From an uncultured Clostridia bacterium (GTDB lineage Bacteria > Bacillota > Clostridia > TANB77 > CAG-508), in NCBI GenBank assembly GCA_934153805.1, contig CAKPFO010000005.1:1-64000 (forward strand): a stretch of 64,000 nt of DNA. Reading direction: 5' to 3'. Shown here piece after piece: positions 35,575 to 43,063 of this stretch. The position numbers and the translations under genes were made by a program. The first letter of the stretch is position 1. Every line of letters begins with the position of its first letter. A model generated the notes under the pieces. That model had not been told where the DNA came from, did not search any database, and worked only from the letters and a program-made list of their open reading frames with translations.

Positions 35575-36042
35575 TTATTCTTCATCTATGTTTTCTACTA
35601 GTATCTTTTCAGTTTTAGGGGTGTAAGGAAAGTTTATATATACTCTGCTTGCTCCGCCACCTTTTACATACCAACTTTTTCCTTTATTATCTGAAAATAT
35701 TTTTCCTTCTATATCGTAAGCATTTCCATCTTTATCCTTAAAGACCCTTGAACATCTTTTATTTTGATAATATGTATCGTTGTTATAGTCTAATTTTATC
35801 CATTCGTCGTCTTTTCCTGTTAAAGGGGTTATAGGTTCATAATTTAATAGTTTCTTTATTAAACTTATTGCATAGCTTGCACTGAAACCACTATGTCCTT
35901 GTTTTGAAAATACTTTTACTATTTGTAGAATATCTTTGTTTATTTCTTTTTGCATTTCTTTACTTTCTTCATCTTCACATCTACTCAAGATAATATCTAA
36001 CTCTCTTTCTGCAAATGCTACTAAATTACTATTTTTACTCAC
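35575..36042 (-). CDS. Hypothetical phage protein, 155 aa
   Basis: N-terminal helical half and C-terminal beta-rich half (WIKLDYNNDTYYQNKRCSRVF; GEXKSWYVKGGG-like region). Its ATG overlaps the stop of the HNH-like gene. Seen in recombination modules; role unknown. Confidence 0.5.
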   Translation of the reverse strand: MSKNSNLVAFAERELDIILSRCEDEESKEMQKEINKDILQIVKVFSKQGHSGFSASYAISLIKKLLNYEPITPLTGKDDEWIKLDYNNDTYYQNKRCSRVFKDKDGNAYDIEGKIFSDNKGKSWYVKGGGASRVYINFPYTPKTEKILVENIDEE

Positions 36043-36449
36043 TTTTCATTCCTCCTAATATAATTTTTTCCTATTAAATCTATAAATTCTTGTCTAGTAT
36101 GAGTTTTCTCATACTCTTTTTGTGTATCTATTCTTAATTGATTTATTATTTTTTCGTTACTATGACATTCTCTGCATAGTAACTTAATAAATTTATTTTT
36201 TATACTTCTTTTTCTATTACTTCCACCAAAAATTTCGTGTGGGTCTAATTGTTTTGAGTATTTACCACAAAATTCGCATTTGCCTTCTTTTATTATACAT
36301 TTATCTCTTTGTCGTTCCAATTTTGCTAACTTCTTGCTTTTCTTTTTAATTTGTCCGCTCTTAAGTGGACTTTCTGTATTCTTTAGTCCGCTTTTCTGGC
36401 TTATTTTAGGCACTGGGTTAAAACTATTTGATAAATCTTTTACTATCAT
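36039..36449 (-). CDS. HNH-like / zinc-finger nuclease protein
   Basis: A 136-aa protein with basic N-terminus, then CEFCGK...DPHEIFGG...CRECH: two CxxC pairs and a central DPHEIF, an HNH-type zinc-bound nuclease core as in NinG/DUF968-like phage recombination proteins. Coupled to NinB-like gene by ATGA overlap. Confidence 0.65.
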   Translation of the reverse strand: MIVKDLSNSFNPVPKISQKSGLKNTESPLKSGQIKKKSKKLAKLERQRDKCIIKEGKCEFCGKYSKQLDPHEIFGGSNRKRSIKNKFIKLLCRECHSNEKIINQLRIDTQKEYEKTHTRQEFIDLIGKNYIRRNEK

Positions 36450-36988
36450 TTCTTATCCCAACTTTCTAACAAACTATTAATCTCTGATTGTGGCTTTGTT
36501 TCTATGCCTACAGCTTTGCAATCTTGTACTAGATTGTCTATTAATCTACTCATCTGTTTGCTATTGTACGAACTCGAGCCATAATATGCATTTATAATTT
36601 TAAATTCTGTATCTCCTATGTATGTTGTATCTACTATTTCACAAAACCAAGCTATTCCTCTATCAGTCCATATTTTTTCAAATGTCTTTACATCTTGTGT
36701 CATTATTTTAAATTGCTTAAATATTCCTAATTCTTTTACTCTACGTTTGTAATCTTCTATTGTGTCTATGTCTTTATAATCGCAAACCTCTTGAAGCAAT
36801 TTCCAAAAGTATTTATTTGCGTCGAGACTACGAGGTTTACGATATTTTTTTATTTCAATAGATAATTTACCGTCTCTTATTTCTTCTAGGCTAGAAATTG
36901 ATTGTCGTTGCTCTAGAAGTAATGTTATTTTGAGCTTGTTGGTTTTATAGTCTATTGATATGTCTTGTAATGTTCCTATACTTTGCAT
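36446..36988 (-). CDS. NinB-like recombination protein
   Basis: A 180-aa protein with the KPRSLDANKYFWKLLQEVC signature of lambda NinB (ssDNA-binding recombination mediator). Located between ERF annealing protein and HNH-like gene, forming a recombination cassette. Confidence 0.75.
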   Translation of the reverse strand: MQSIGTLQDISIDYKTNKLKITLLLEQRQSISSLEEIRDGKLSIEIKKYRKPRSLDANKYFWKLLQEVCDYKDIDTIEDYKRRVKELGIFKQFKIMTQDVKTFEKIWTDRGIAWFCEIVDTTYIGDTEFKIINAYYGSSSYNSKQMSRLIDNLVQDCKAVGIETKPQSEINSLLESWDKK

Positions 36989-36997
36989 ATTAAACTC

Positions 36998-37630
36998 CTA
37001 TTTTTTATTTGGTAAATTTTTAATAGCATTTAAAATAGCTACATATTGCTTTTTAGTTAAATCTTTTGTATTTTCTATGCCATAATTTTTCTTTAGATTT
37101 TCTACTACATTTAAACCTTTATCTGTCATAAGTCCGTATACAATCTTTGCTTGTTGTTCTGTTACTAATGTATCTAAATCTTCATTTTGTATTTTTCCTT
37201 CATTTTTGTTACTTTCTTCTGGAGTTTCAGCATCTGGGTCTTTCATTTCTTCTGTTGGAATACAGAACACTTGAAATAATGCATACTTCATTGCTATAGC
37301 CATTGCTTTATTAGTCGCTTTATCTCCACTATCCATTCCTTCTCCTATTGTTACTGCTTCAATATTTGTTCCATCTTCTGCGTAAAATTTATATTTAATT
37401 TTACATATTGAATATATCAATCCTCCACCAGTCTTTGTTGTTCTCTCTTCTCTTGTCTGCTCTAATATTTCAGGTACTATAAACACTTTGTTTTTTGCTA
37501 ATAATGGTTGTAATGCATTCATTACATCGTCTATTCCTCTATACATAAATCCTTGAGTTTTATTTTTTTGATTTTTTCCTATTGTAGGTACTTCTTCCAT
37601 TATTTTAGTAATGCTTTCATATATGTTCAT
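36998..37630 (-). CDS. erf: ERF-family single-strand annealing protein
   Basis: A 210-aa protein. FMYRGIDDVMNALQPLLAK and MDSGDKATNKAMAIAMKYAL are the family hallmarks. Pairs complementary single strands in phage recombination and circularisation. Followed by NinB-like gene. Confidence 0.9.
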   Translation of the reverse strand: MNIYESITKIMEEVPTIGKNQKNKTQGFMYRGIDDVMNALQPLLAKNKVFIVPEILEQTREERTTKTGGGLIYSICKIKYKFYAEDGTNIEAVTIGEGMDSGDKATNKAMAIAMKYALFQVFCIPTEEMKDPDAETPEESNKNEGKIQNEDLDTLVTEQQAKIVYGLMTDKGLNVVENLKKNYGIENTKDLTKKQYVAILNAIKNLPNKK

Positions 37631-38443
37631 TTATAATTCCTCGCTTTCATATTCAATATTAGACAATTGTAAAAATTGTTCTATTTTTGCTTTTTCCTCA
37701 TCTGTAACATTTAAGACAATAGTAATCTTATTTTTATTTTGGACTATCCTAAATTCATTGTTATTTATTTTTTCTTCTGCTGATATAATTACTGCTTTAC
37801 TTGCTTCTTTTATAAATTCTTCTTGCTTTTTCTTTTCTTCTTCAATAGCTTTAAATCTGTTTGTTACACTTGTTATTGCTTGTGCTACATTTAATGTTTG
37901 TTTGTATTCAACTAATATTTCTGTTTTGTGTTCTTGTGTTTCAATTAAATTTAAATCGTCTACTACTTTATCTATAAATTGTTTTGCTTGTTCTTTTAAG
38001 CTTTTCATACTTGCTGACAATGTTACATTTATTTTTGCTTGTCCATATGTAATAAAATCAATATTATTAGCTATTTTGTATTCTTCAAAATAATCTTTTA
38101 TTTCTTGTTCTTTTTTTGTTTTTAATTCATTTTCTATAGAATCTACTTTGTTTTTTAATTCAATATCAGCATTTTTATATTTATCTGATACATATTGTTT
38201 ATAAATTTCTTCAAATTGCATATAAGGTACTAAGACTTGTTCTTTTACTAATTTTCTTTGTACTTCTAAGTCTTTAAATTCTTTATTCATATCTGCTCTT
38301 ACTTGTTTAACTTCTTTTACAGTTTCTTCTGTACAAATTAAACTTTTCGCGTTTTCCACTTTTTTGTCTATCTCTGTTGATAATTCTTTTAGTCTTTCTT
38401 GTATAATTGGCAATTGCTTAACTACTATTAATTCATTACTCAT
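37631..38443 (-). CDS. DUF1351-family phage protein
   Basis: A 270-aa largely coiled-coil protein starting MSNELIVVKQLPIIQERLKE, with the VRADMNKEFKDLEVQRK segment of DUF1351 proteins, which accompany recombination genes in Gram-positive phages. Ends one base before the ERF ATG. Confidence 0.75.
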   Translation of the reverse strand: MSNELIVVKQLPIIQERLKELSTEIDKKVENAKSLICTEETVKEVKQVRADMNKEFKDLEVQRKLVKEQVLVPYMQFEEIYKQYVSDKYKNADIELKNKVDSIENELKTKKEQEIKDYFEEYKIANNIDFITYGQAKINVTLSASMKSLKEQAKQFIDKVVDDLNLIETQEHKTEILVEYKQTLNVAQAITSVTNRFKAIEEEKKKQEEFIKEASKAVIISAEEKINNNEFRIVQNKNKITIVLNVTDEEKAKIEQFLQLSNIEYESEEL

Positions 38444-38570
38444 TATCGTTATCCTCCCATTCTCTATCTTCCTCTTCTGCTAGATGCTCATAATACGCAT
38501 CCCAGTCAGTTGATTTTGCATAAAAATTGTTATAACATTCATTGTTATATTCATCTGTCACGTCTAACAT
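38436..38570 (-). CDS. Small acidic protein, 44 aa
   Basis: Very acidic, Trp/Tyr-rich peptide (TDWDAYYEHLAEEED). GAGGGGAG upstream and overlap with the DUF1351 start support translation. The charge would suit a DNA mimic or inhibitor, but this is speculation. Confidence 0.5.
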   Translation of the reverse strand: MLDVTDEYNNECYNNFYAKSTDWDAYYEHLAEEEDREWEDNDNE

Positions 38571-38654
38571 TTTTACTCCCCTCTTGCATACCCACTTTAA
38601 TTGTGCTACAATATAAGTGGATATGAATTTATATAATTGTTCTAAATCTAGAAG

Positions 38655-38894
38655 TTATTCGTTAGTTTGGTCGCTATTGATAACTTCTTTTATTTTGTCA
38701 AATCTGTCTACTATACTGCCTTGACCTTTTAGGAATACTATGTCTTCTATTTTTTTCATTTTTCTTGCATAGCCTTGTCCTCTCTGCTCTGCGTTGTTGC
38801 GTTCTTTTATTTCTTCATTAAGTTTATTTATGGATAACATTGAATATAAACTCATTCCTAATAAAATACCGATTAATAAAACTGCTATATACAT
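38655..38894 (-). CDS. Small membrane-anchored protein, 79 aa
   Basis: N-terminal membrane helix then charged helix; a Clostridial phage early protein of unknown role. A CCACTT/AAGTGG hairpin follows at about 38594-38623. Confidence 0.5.
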   Translation of the reverse strand: MYIAVLLIGILLGMSLYSMLSINKLNEEIKERNNAEQRGQGYARKMKKIEDIVFLKGQGSIVDRFDKIKEVINSDQTNE

Positions 38895-38937
38895 ACTTTC
38901 TCACCCCTTTCTATTTGTTTATTTATGTGATATAATT

Positions 38938-38955
38938 ACCTCAAAAAAGTGAGGT
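38938..38955. promoter_or_regulatory. Candidate operator/-10 region of 38963 gene
   Basis: ACCTCA-aaaaag-TGAGGT dyad just after a TATAAT box (38931-38936) on the plus strand, immediately ahead of the winged-helix gene; suggests autoregulation. Confidence 0.4.
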
Positions 38956-38962
38956 TATTATT

Positions 38963-39259
38963 ATGCCATTTTCCTATATCAGATTTTTAAATTATTGTAA
39001 TAAATATCTTTCTAAACACCCTATCATTACGTATTCTGCTTTAATTTCAGTATTTCGAATAAATAATGATGAAATAGATAATTTAATCAATGAACTAATA
39101 CAATTAAATCTAGTTCAAAAAGTTGGTAGAACTTCTTTTATTACTACCTATAAAGGTAAACATGCAGGTTCTTCTTATCTTATCGAATGGATTTTAAAAA
39201 ATCTTATTGGTTCATTGGCTTTAATCGTTTCCATAATTGCTTTATTTAGGACTTTTTAA
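38963..39259 (+). CDS. Winged-helix protein with C-terminal membrane helix
   Basis: A 98-aa protein. Residues 1-70 look like a winged helix (HPIITYSALISVFRINNDEI, then VQKVGRTSFITTYKG), residues 75-97 are a hydrophobic tail anchor. Isolated plus-strand gene with own promoter-like box. A membrane-tethered regulator is inferred. It overlaps the convergent 39246 gene by 14 bases. Confidence 0.5.
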   Translation: MPFSYIRFLNYCNKYLSKHPIITYSALISVFRINNDEIDNLINELIQLNLVQKVGRTSFITTYKGKHAGSSYLIEWILKNLIGSLALIVSIIALFRTF

Positions 39260-39440
39260 TAATTACTATAATTAAAGTTAGAATACTGAATACTAATGAA
39301 AACAATTGTAGAAAATTATGAGTATTATCCCATTCTATAAATTCTAGTATTTTCCAACCTATTTTTTGAAAGATATTAGAATTTTTCATGATAACTTTAT
39401 CTATTTTAGCTAATGTTTCTTGATTTTTTATTTTATTCAT
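39246..39440 (-). CDS. Tail-anchored small membrane protein, 64 aa
   Basis: Charged N-terminal half, C-terminal hydrophobic helix ending IIKKS. Convergent with and slightly overlapping the winged-helix gene, which has the same tail-anchored shape. Role unknown. Confidence 0.45.
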   Translation of the reverse strand: MNKIKNQETLAKIDKVIMKNSNIFQKIGWKILEFIEWDNTHNFLQLFSLVFSILTLIIVIIKKS

Positions 39441-39448
39441 ATCTTCTC

Positions 39449-39559
39449 CTATCTCATCATAAATCCAACGAATACTAGTGTATAAAATCCTAATACTACT
39501 ATTGCTTCAATTGTATCTATTATTCCTCTTCTATAAGCTTGTCTTTCTTTTTTACTCAT
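39449..39559 (-). CDS. Small membrane peptide, 36 aa
   Basis: MSKKERQAYRRGIIDTIEAI then a hydrophobic helix. GGAGGA upstream; ATG overlaps the preceding stop. Function unknown. Confidence 0.5.
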   Translation of the reverse strand: MSKKERQAYRRGIIDTIEAIVVLGFYTLVFVGFMMR

Positions 39560-39848
39560 TTGTTTGTTCCTCCTTTGCTTTCGTTAACTTTTGTAATTCT
39601 AATAAGATTAAAAATTCTATTCCTGCTTTTTGATTTTGTTTAGGGTTAATTCCTAATTCATAAAGTCGTACTGCTGTCTTATCTGCTATCTTCTTTTTAC
39701 TTTCTAAGCGTGGAAAATCTTTTTCGTCAAACTTATTTCTTGCCCATTGAACTGAATGTCCTCTTATTTGTGCATAAATTTCAGGTGTTATCGTGTCAGG
39801 TGCATTGTTCCAGTTCATTGTTACTTCTCTTTTTACATTCACTTTCAT
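39552..39848 (-). CDS. Excisionase/HTH-like early protein, 98 aa
   Basis: First gene after cro in the early operon; ITPEIYAQIRGHSVQWARNKF resembles a MerR/excisionase-type helix-turn-helix. AAAGGAG precedes the ATG. It could be an excisionase or an early regulator. Confidence 0.5.
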   Translation of the reverse strand: MKVNVKREVTMNWNNAPDTITPEIYAQIRGHSVQWARNKFDEKDFPRLESKKKIADKTAVRLYELGINPKQNQKAGIEFLILLELQKLTKAKEEQTNE

Positions 39849-39864
39849 TTTCTCCTTTCTTTTT

Positions 39865-39879
39865 GTATCGGTTCGTGGT
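39865..39879. repeat. 15/16-bp inverted repeat copy after cro
   Basis: The reverse complement ACCACGAACCGATAC recurs at 40992-41006. On the cro transcript it begins within the stop codon and lies ahead of the next ribosome binding site. Confidence 0.6.
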
Positions 39880-40121
39880 TATTTTCTTGAATTTAATTCA
39901 AGTTTTCTTGTAAAAAAATATAGTCCTATTTCTTCGATATCTAAATCTAACACATCTTTATCTGTTGCTCTAGATATCTCTGTAGCAGTAAAATCACTTC
40001 TATTATTAAACTTTGAACTTAATGACGTTGAAGAAATGTCTAGTTTTTCCGCGAATTTTGCTTCACTTCCTAACTTTTCTTTAATTCTTCCTCTTACTTT
40101 ACTAAAATCATATTCTATCAA
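39879..40121 (-). CDS. Cro-like repressor (DUF739-type)
   Basis: An 80-aa helix-turn-helix protein: MIEYDFSKVRGRIKEKLGSE and AKFAEKLDISSTSLSSKFNN, ending YFFTRKLELNSRK. Divergent from the CI gene. Its last codons contain an exact copy of the operator palindrome. Represses CI transcription in the lytic state (family knowledge). Confidence 0.8.
   Translation of the reverse strand: MIEYDFSKVRGRIKEKLGSEAKFAEKLDISSTSLSSKFNNRSDFTATEISRATDKDVLDLDIEEIGLYFFTRKLELNSRK
39886..39902. promoter_or_regulatory. Operator-like palindrome inside cro 3' end
   Basis: CTTGAATTTAATTCAAG, identical to the operator at 40141-40157, with the next seven bases also shared. Confidence 0.6.
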
Positions 40122-40140
40122 ACTTCACACCTCTTTTCTT

Positions 40141-40157
40141 CTTGAATTTAATTCAAG
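40141..40157. promoter_or_regulatory. Operator O1, cro/cI switch
   Basis: Perfect 17-bp palindrome CTTGAATTTAATTCAAG near the cro start. Confidence 0.7.
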
Positions 40158-40165
40158 TTTTCTTT

Positions 40166-40194
40166 ATATTATATTATAATTCTATTTTTGTCAA
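40166..40194 (-). promoter_or_regulatory. Early (cro) promoter
   Basis: TTGACA (plus-strand 40189-40194) with overlapping -10 candidates (TATAATATAATAT) 15-18 bases on, reading toward cro; flanked by operators O1 and O2. Confidence 0.6.
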
Positions 40195-40201
40195 TAGCTT
40201 T

Positions 40202-40218
40202 CTTGATTTTTTTTCAAG
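40202..40218. promoter_or_regulatory. Operator O2
   Basis: CTTGA-N7-TCAAG, same half-sites as O1, between the two divergent promoters. Confidence 0.65.
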
Positions 40219-40243
40219 TTTTCTTAATTTTTATTTAAAATAA

Positions 40244-40260
40244 CTTGATTTTTATTAAAG
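40244..40260. promoter_or_regulatory. Operator O3
   Basis: CTTGA-N7-TAAAG, one base from consensus, overlapping the -35 of the CI promoter. Confidence 0.55.
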
Positions 40261-40273
40261 TTTTCTTTATAAT
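40245..40273 (+). promoter_or_regulatory. CI promoter
   Basis: TTGATT, 17-base spacer, TATAAT at 40268-40273, about 20 bases ahead of the CI start. Overlap with O3 suggests autoregulation. Confidence 0.7.
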
Positions 40274-40291
40274 ATAAACATGGAGGGAATT

Positions 40292-40966
40292 ATGAGAACA
40301 ATAGATACTTTTCAAAATAGATTAGAAAAAGCTTTGACTATTAGAAATATGAAACCTGTAGAATTACATGAAAAAACAGGAATTAGTGAAAGCTTAATAA
40401 GTAAATATTTGTCTGGTAATGCTATTGCCAGACAGAAAAAATTATCTTTATTAGCTGATACATTAAATGTTAATGAGGTCTGGCTAATGGGGTATGACAT
40501 TTCAATGGAGAAAAATGATTATCTTCTAAAAAAAATAGGTGCTATTCCCTTATCTGAAATAAATGTCACTAAAATTCCTGTTTTAGGAACTATAAAAGCA
40601 GGATATGATTATTTAGCTCAAGAAAATATTATTGACTATATAACTTTTAATGTAGACGGAACAGATAAGGAAAATTACTATGCTTTAAATGTTGTAGGAG
40701 ATAGTATGACACCACTTTTTGATGATGGCGATACTGTTATAATACATAAACAAGAAGAATTTAAAAATGGTGACAACTGTGTTGTACTTATCAATGGCGA
40801 TGAAGCAACTATAAAAAAGGTATATAAAGGAACTACTGGGATTGAGTTAAAAGCAGTTAACCCTTACTACCCACCTCGTATTTATTCTGAGGAAGATATA
40901 AAAGAACTACCAGTTCAGATAATAGGTGTAGTAGAAAAGTCAATAAGAAATTTTAAGAAAAAATAA
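40292..40966 (+). CDS. CI-type repressor with S24 peptidase domain
   Basis: A 224-aa protein. N-terminal helix-turn-helix (ELHEKTGISESLISKYLSG); C-terminal LexA/CI protease with Ala-Gly cleavage site in TIKAGYD, catalytic Ser in VVGDSMTP and Lys in EATIKKVYK. Maintains lysogeny and is expected to self-cleave with RecA on DNA damage. ATG at 40292 follows GGAGGG; the upstream ATG overlaps that site. Confidence 0.92.
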   Translation: MRTIDTFQNRLEKALTIRNMKPVELHEKTGISESLISKYLSGNAIARQKKLSLLADTLNVNEVWLMGYDISMEKNDYLLKKIGAIPLSEINVTKIPVLGTIKAGYDYLAQENIIDYITFNVDGTDKENYYALNVVGDSMTPLFDDGDTVIIHKQEEFKNGDNCVVLINGDEATIKKVYKGTTGIELKAVNPYYPPRIYSEEDIKELPVQIIGVVEKSIRNFKKK

Positions 40967-40969
40967 AAA

Positions 40970-41016
40970 AGGAATAGATGTAATCAATTTTACCACGAAC
41001 CGATACATTTATTCCT
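40970..41016 (+). repeat. Hairpin after CI presenting the 15-bp repeat in its loop
   Basis: AGGAATAGATGTA pairs with TACATTTATTCCT (one G-U). The loop contains ACCACGAACCGA; the whole ACCACGAACCGATAC is the inverted copy of 39865-39879. Confidence 0.55.
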
Positions 41017-41027
41017 CGATATAAAGT

Positions 41028-41047
41028 CCTTGAAACAAGGTTTCTTT
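41028..41047 (+). terminator. CI terminator
   Basis: CCTTG-AAA-CAAGG followed by TTTCTTTAT, 60 bases after the CI stop. Confidence 0.55.
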
Positions 41048-41128
41048 ATGCTATTTATTATAACATAATATAAAACCTTTTTTCAAGAGATTTTAATAAT
41101 AAAAAAATTAAAGAAAGAAGGTATTTTT

Positions 41129-42517
41129 ATGAAAAGAAGAGCAAATGGTGAAGGAACTATTTACACAACTATACAGAAAAATAAAAGGAGTAAATTTTTA
41201 AAAGAAGAATGTACTATTTGTAAGAATTGTACTAATAAATGTAACAGATTAAATTTTGAAAGGTGCGATAAATGTAGAACTTGTACAGACTGCATAAAAT
41301 ATTGTGATAGGTATTATTGTTATAAAACTACTAAAGCCCAGCTAAGTGCTAAAAACAATAGAAAATCAGCAGGAACAGGTAAAAACACTAAAGAAGTAAA
41401 CCAAAAGAAAAATTTAAAAGAAAAAGAAATAAATATAAAGTCTTTAATAAAAAACGGAGAATTAACACTTTCTGAGGTTATGAGAGAAAACGAAAAATCT
41501 AAATTAGAATATAATTTAATTAAAATTAGCAGTTATAATAGAAATATAAATACAATACAAACAATAGAGAAATACCCTATTGCTAATAAAAAAGTGTATT
41601 TAATAACAGAAGACGATTTAAAAGAATTATTATCTACTCTAGTATCTATCAATACCAGTCAATCTAATTTAGAAAAGGTATATGATGAATTACATCAGGC
41701 ACTATCTGACTGTAAAAGAACTGAACTTTTCGATAATGTTGATAGAAATACATTTATTAGTAATTTAAACAAAAAGAAAGTTGTAGCATTTACTATTGAA
41801 GAACAAAAGCAAATATTAAAATATATGAACGAACATGAAAATGAACTTATAAATGAAAGCAAGTCAAATATAAACAATACAACTATTAAAAATATACTTA
41901 AATTTGCTTTTGCGACCGCTATGCGTATCGGCGAAATATGTTCTCTTGATAAAAACAAAGATATAGATATGGATAAGGAAAAAATATTTGTTCATTCAAC
42001 TCTTACTAAAAACCATAATAACAAATTTGTAATTGGTAATTCTACTAAAACAGGAAGAAAAATTCGAAGAAGAGGTGAAGAAGATATTAGAACAGTTCCA
42101 TTTGATATACTATTTGATGCTGAAGAAGTAAAATCTATAATAGAAGAGCAAAAAGAAAATTCTATATCTGATTTGCTATTTAGTACAAAAGATGGAAATA
42201 TAATAGCTGAAAGTTCTATAAATTCAATCTTCAAACGAATTTGTAAAAATGCTGGAATAGTTAAGGACTGTAATACACATATGACAAAACACACAGGTGT
42301 TACGCGATTAAAAGAAAATGGAGTTGATATATATGTAATCTCCAAACTAGTAGGAACTTCTGTAAGAGTTTTAACTAAAACTTATGCACATATCTTTGAT
42401 GACTTTGTGGAAAAAGAAATTGAAAAATCTAAATTAGTACGACAAGAAAACAATTTAACACTATCATCTAAAGCAAAAGAAAATTCAAAAATAATTCCTT
42501 TTAAAAAGTATGTTTAA
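41129..42517 (+). CDS. int: Tyrosine integrase with N-terminal Cys cluster
   Basis: A 462-aa site-specific recombinase. It begins KRRANGEGTIY (arm-binding start) but carries an unusual insert of about eleven Cys between residues 28 and 66 (CTICKNCTNKC; CDKCRTCTDC). The core has Arg in AMRIGE, box II HMTKH, and nucleophile Tyr in TKTYAHIF. In box II the normally invariant second Arg (HxxR) reads Lys. It is adjacent to attR and reads toward the tRNA. Integrates into and excises from tRNA-Cys. Confidence 0.88.
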   Translation: MKRRANGEGTIYTTIQKNKRSKFLKEECTICKNCTNKCNRLNFERCDKCRTCTDCIKYCDRYYCYKTTKAQLSAKNNRKSAGTGKNTKEVNQKKNLKEKEINIKSLIKNGELTLSEVMRENEKSKLEYNLIKISSYNRNINTIQTIEKYPIANKKVYLITEDDLKELLSTLVSINTSQSNLEKVYDELHQALSDCKRTELFDNVDRNTFISNLNKKKVVAFTIEEQKQILKYMNEHENELINESKSNINNTTIKNILKFAFATAMRIGEICSLDKNKDIDMDKEKIFVHSTLTKNHNNKFVIGNSTKTGRKIRRRGEEDIRTVPFDILFDAEEVKSIIEEQKENSISDLLFSTKDGNIIAESSINSIFKRICKNAGIVKDCNTHMTKHTGVTRLKENGVDIYVISKLVGTSVRVLTKTYAHIFDDFVEKEIEKSKLVRQENNLTLSSKAKENSKIIPFKKYV

Positions 42518-42529
42518 TAGCATACTTTT
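42502..42529 (+). terminator. Integrase terminator
   Basis: AAAAAGTATG pairs with CATACTTTTT, with T tract; overlaps the integrase stop region. Confidence 0.7.
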
Positions 42530-42549
42530 TTTGTATGTAATTTTTATAT

Positions 42550-42596
42550 TTTTGTATGCAGTTTTTTAAATTTTTGTATGCAGTTTGTATGCAGTT
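42550..42596. repeat. Integrase arm-type repeats, right
   Basis: Three copies of TTTGTATGCAGTTT (42550, 42572, 42583); same motif as at the left end. The remaining 42600-42737 is A/T-rich with one imperfect hairpin ending at attR. Confidence 0.65.
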
Positions 42597-42737
42597 TTTT
42601 AATATTATAATAAAAAGTAATAATATAATAATAAAGATTTGAAATAAGTAAGAAATCGTAAAAACATTGATATTACTGTATAATAGCTTGATAATAAAAA
42701 ATAATAGGCAAATAATAAAAGCTATTATTTACCTACA

Positions 42738-42755
42738 TTTTGGAGGCGCCACCCG
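42738..42755. other. attR, phage attachment site
   Basis: 18 bp identical to attL; forms the 3' end of tRNA-Cys, so the tRNA remains intact after integration. Confidence 0.9.
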
Positions 42756-42814
42756 GATTTGAACCGGGGATCAGAGTTTTGCAGACTCGTGCCTTACCAC
42801 TTGGCTATAGCGCC
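42741..42814 (-). tRNA. tRNA-Cys (GCA)
   Basis: A 74-nt cloverleaf, GGCGCTA acceptor paired with TGGCGCC, anticodon GCA in a CTGCAAA loop, CCA encoded. Integration target of the prophage, which has separated it from its terminator. Confidence 0.95.
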
Positions 42815-42919
42815 GAATATTTAAATTGTATACTCATGAATAAGTTTGCTTACCTACGACTCGCTATCGCTCCTCGCATACTGACGTTGTAACGAGCAAA
42901 GCTCTAACAACCTCAGCAA

Positions 42920-42942
42920 CTTGGCTATAGCGCCGAATATTT
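42920..42942 (-). repeat. Duplicate of tRNA-Cys 5' end
   Basis: 23 bp identical to 42800-42822 (5' 15 bases of tRNA-Cys plus leader). The intervening 97 bases contain a GTTGT...ACAAC hairpin and no gene. Remnant of a small insertion or slippage. Confidence 0.6.
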
Positions 42943-42951
42943 GGAGATTTA

Positions 42952-43027
42952 TGGAGCGGGAAACGGGGCTCAAACCCGCGACCTCTGCCTTGGCAAGGCA
43001 GCGCTCTATCAACTGAGCTATTCCCGC
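42952..43027 (-). tRNA. tRNA-Gly (GCC)
   Basis: A 76-nt cloverleaf with GCGGGAA acceptor, CTGCC-TTGCCAA-GGCAG anticodon arm (normal seven-base loop) and encoded CCA. Reads GGC and GGT. Of interest because glycine codons follow every CGG shift site in this window. A 22-bp palindrome (ATATGC...GCATAT) lies just upstream. Confidence 0.95.
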
Positions 43028-43063
43028 ATATGCTTTTTAAAAAGCATATTTATAATAACAAAA

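Larger units (their letters stand above)
2627..42755. mobile_element. Complete short-tailed prophage in tRNA-Cys
   Basis: Bounded by an 18-bp direct repeat at the tRNA-Cys 3' end, with the integrase next to attR and repeated arm-type sites inside both ends. It carries lysogeny, replication/recombination, packaging, capsid, tail and lysis genes in an orderly array. A P22-type portal, N4 gp56-like capsid protein, nozzle and adaptor with no tape measure or tail tube indicate a podovirus-like virion. Several phage genes need a +1 shift at CGG, as does a host gene, so they are not taken as signs of decay. Confidence 0.93.
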
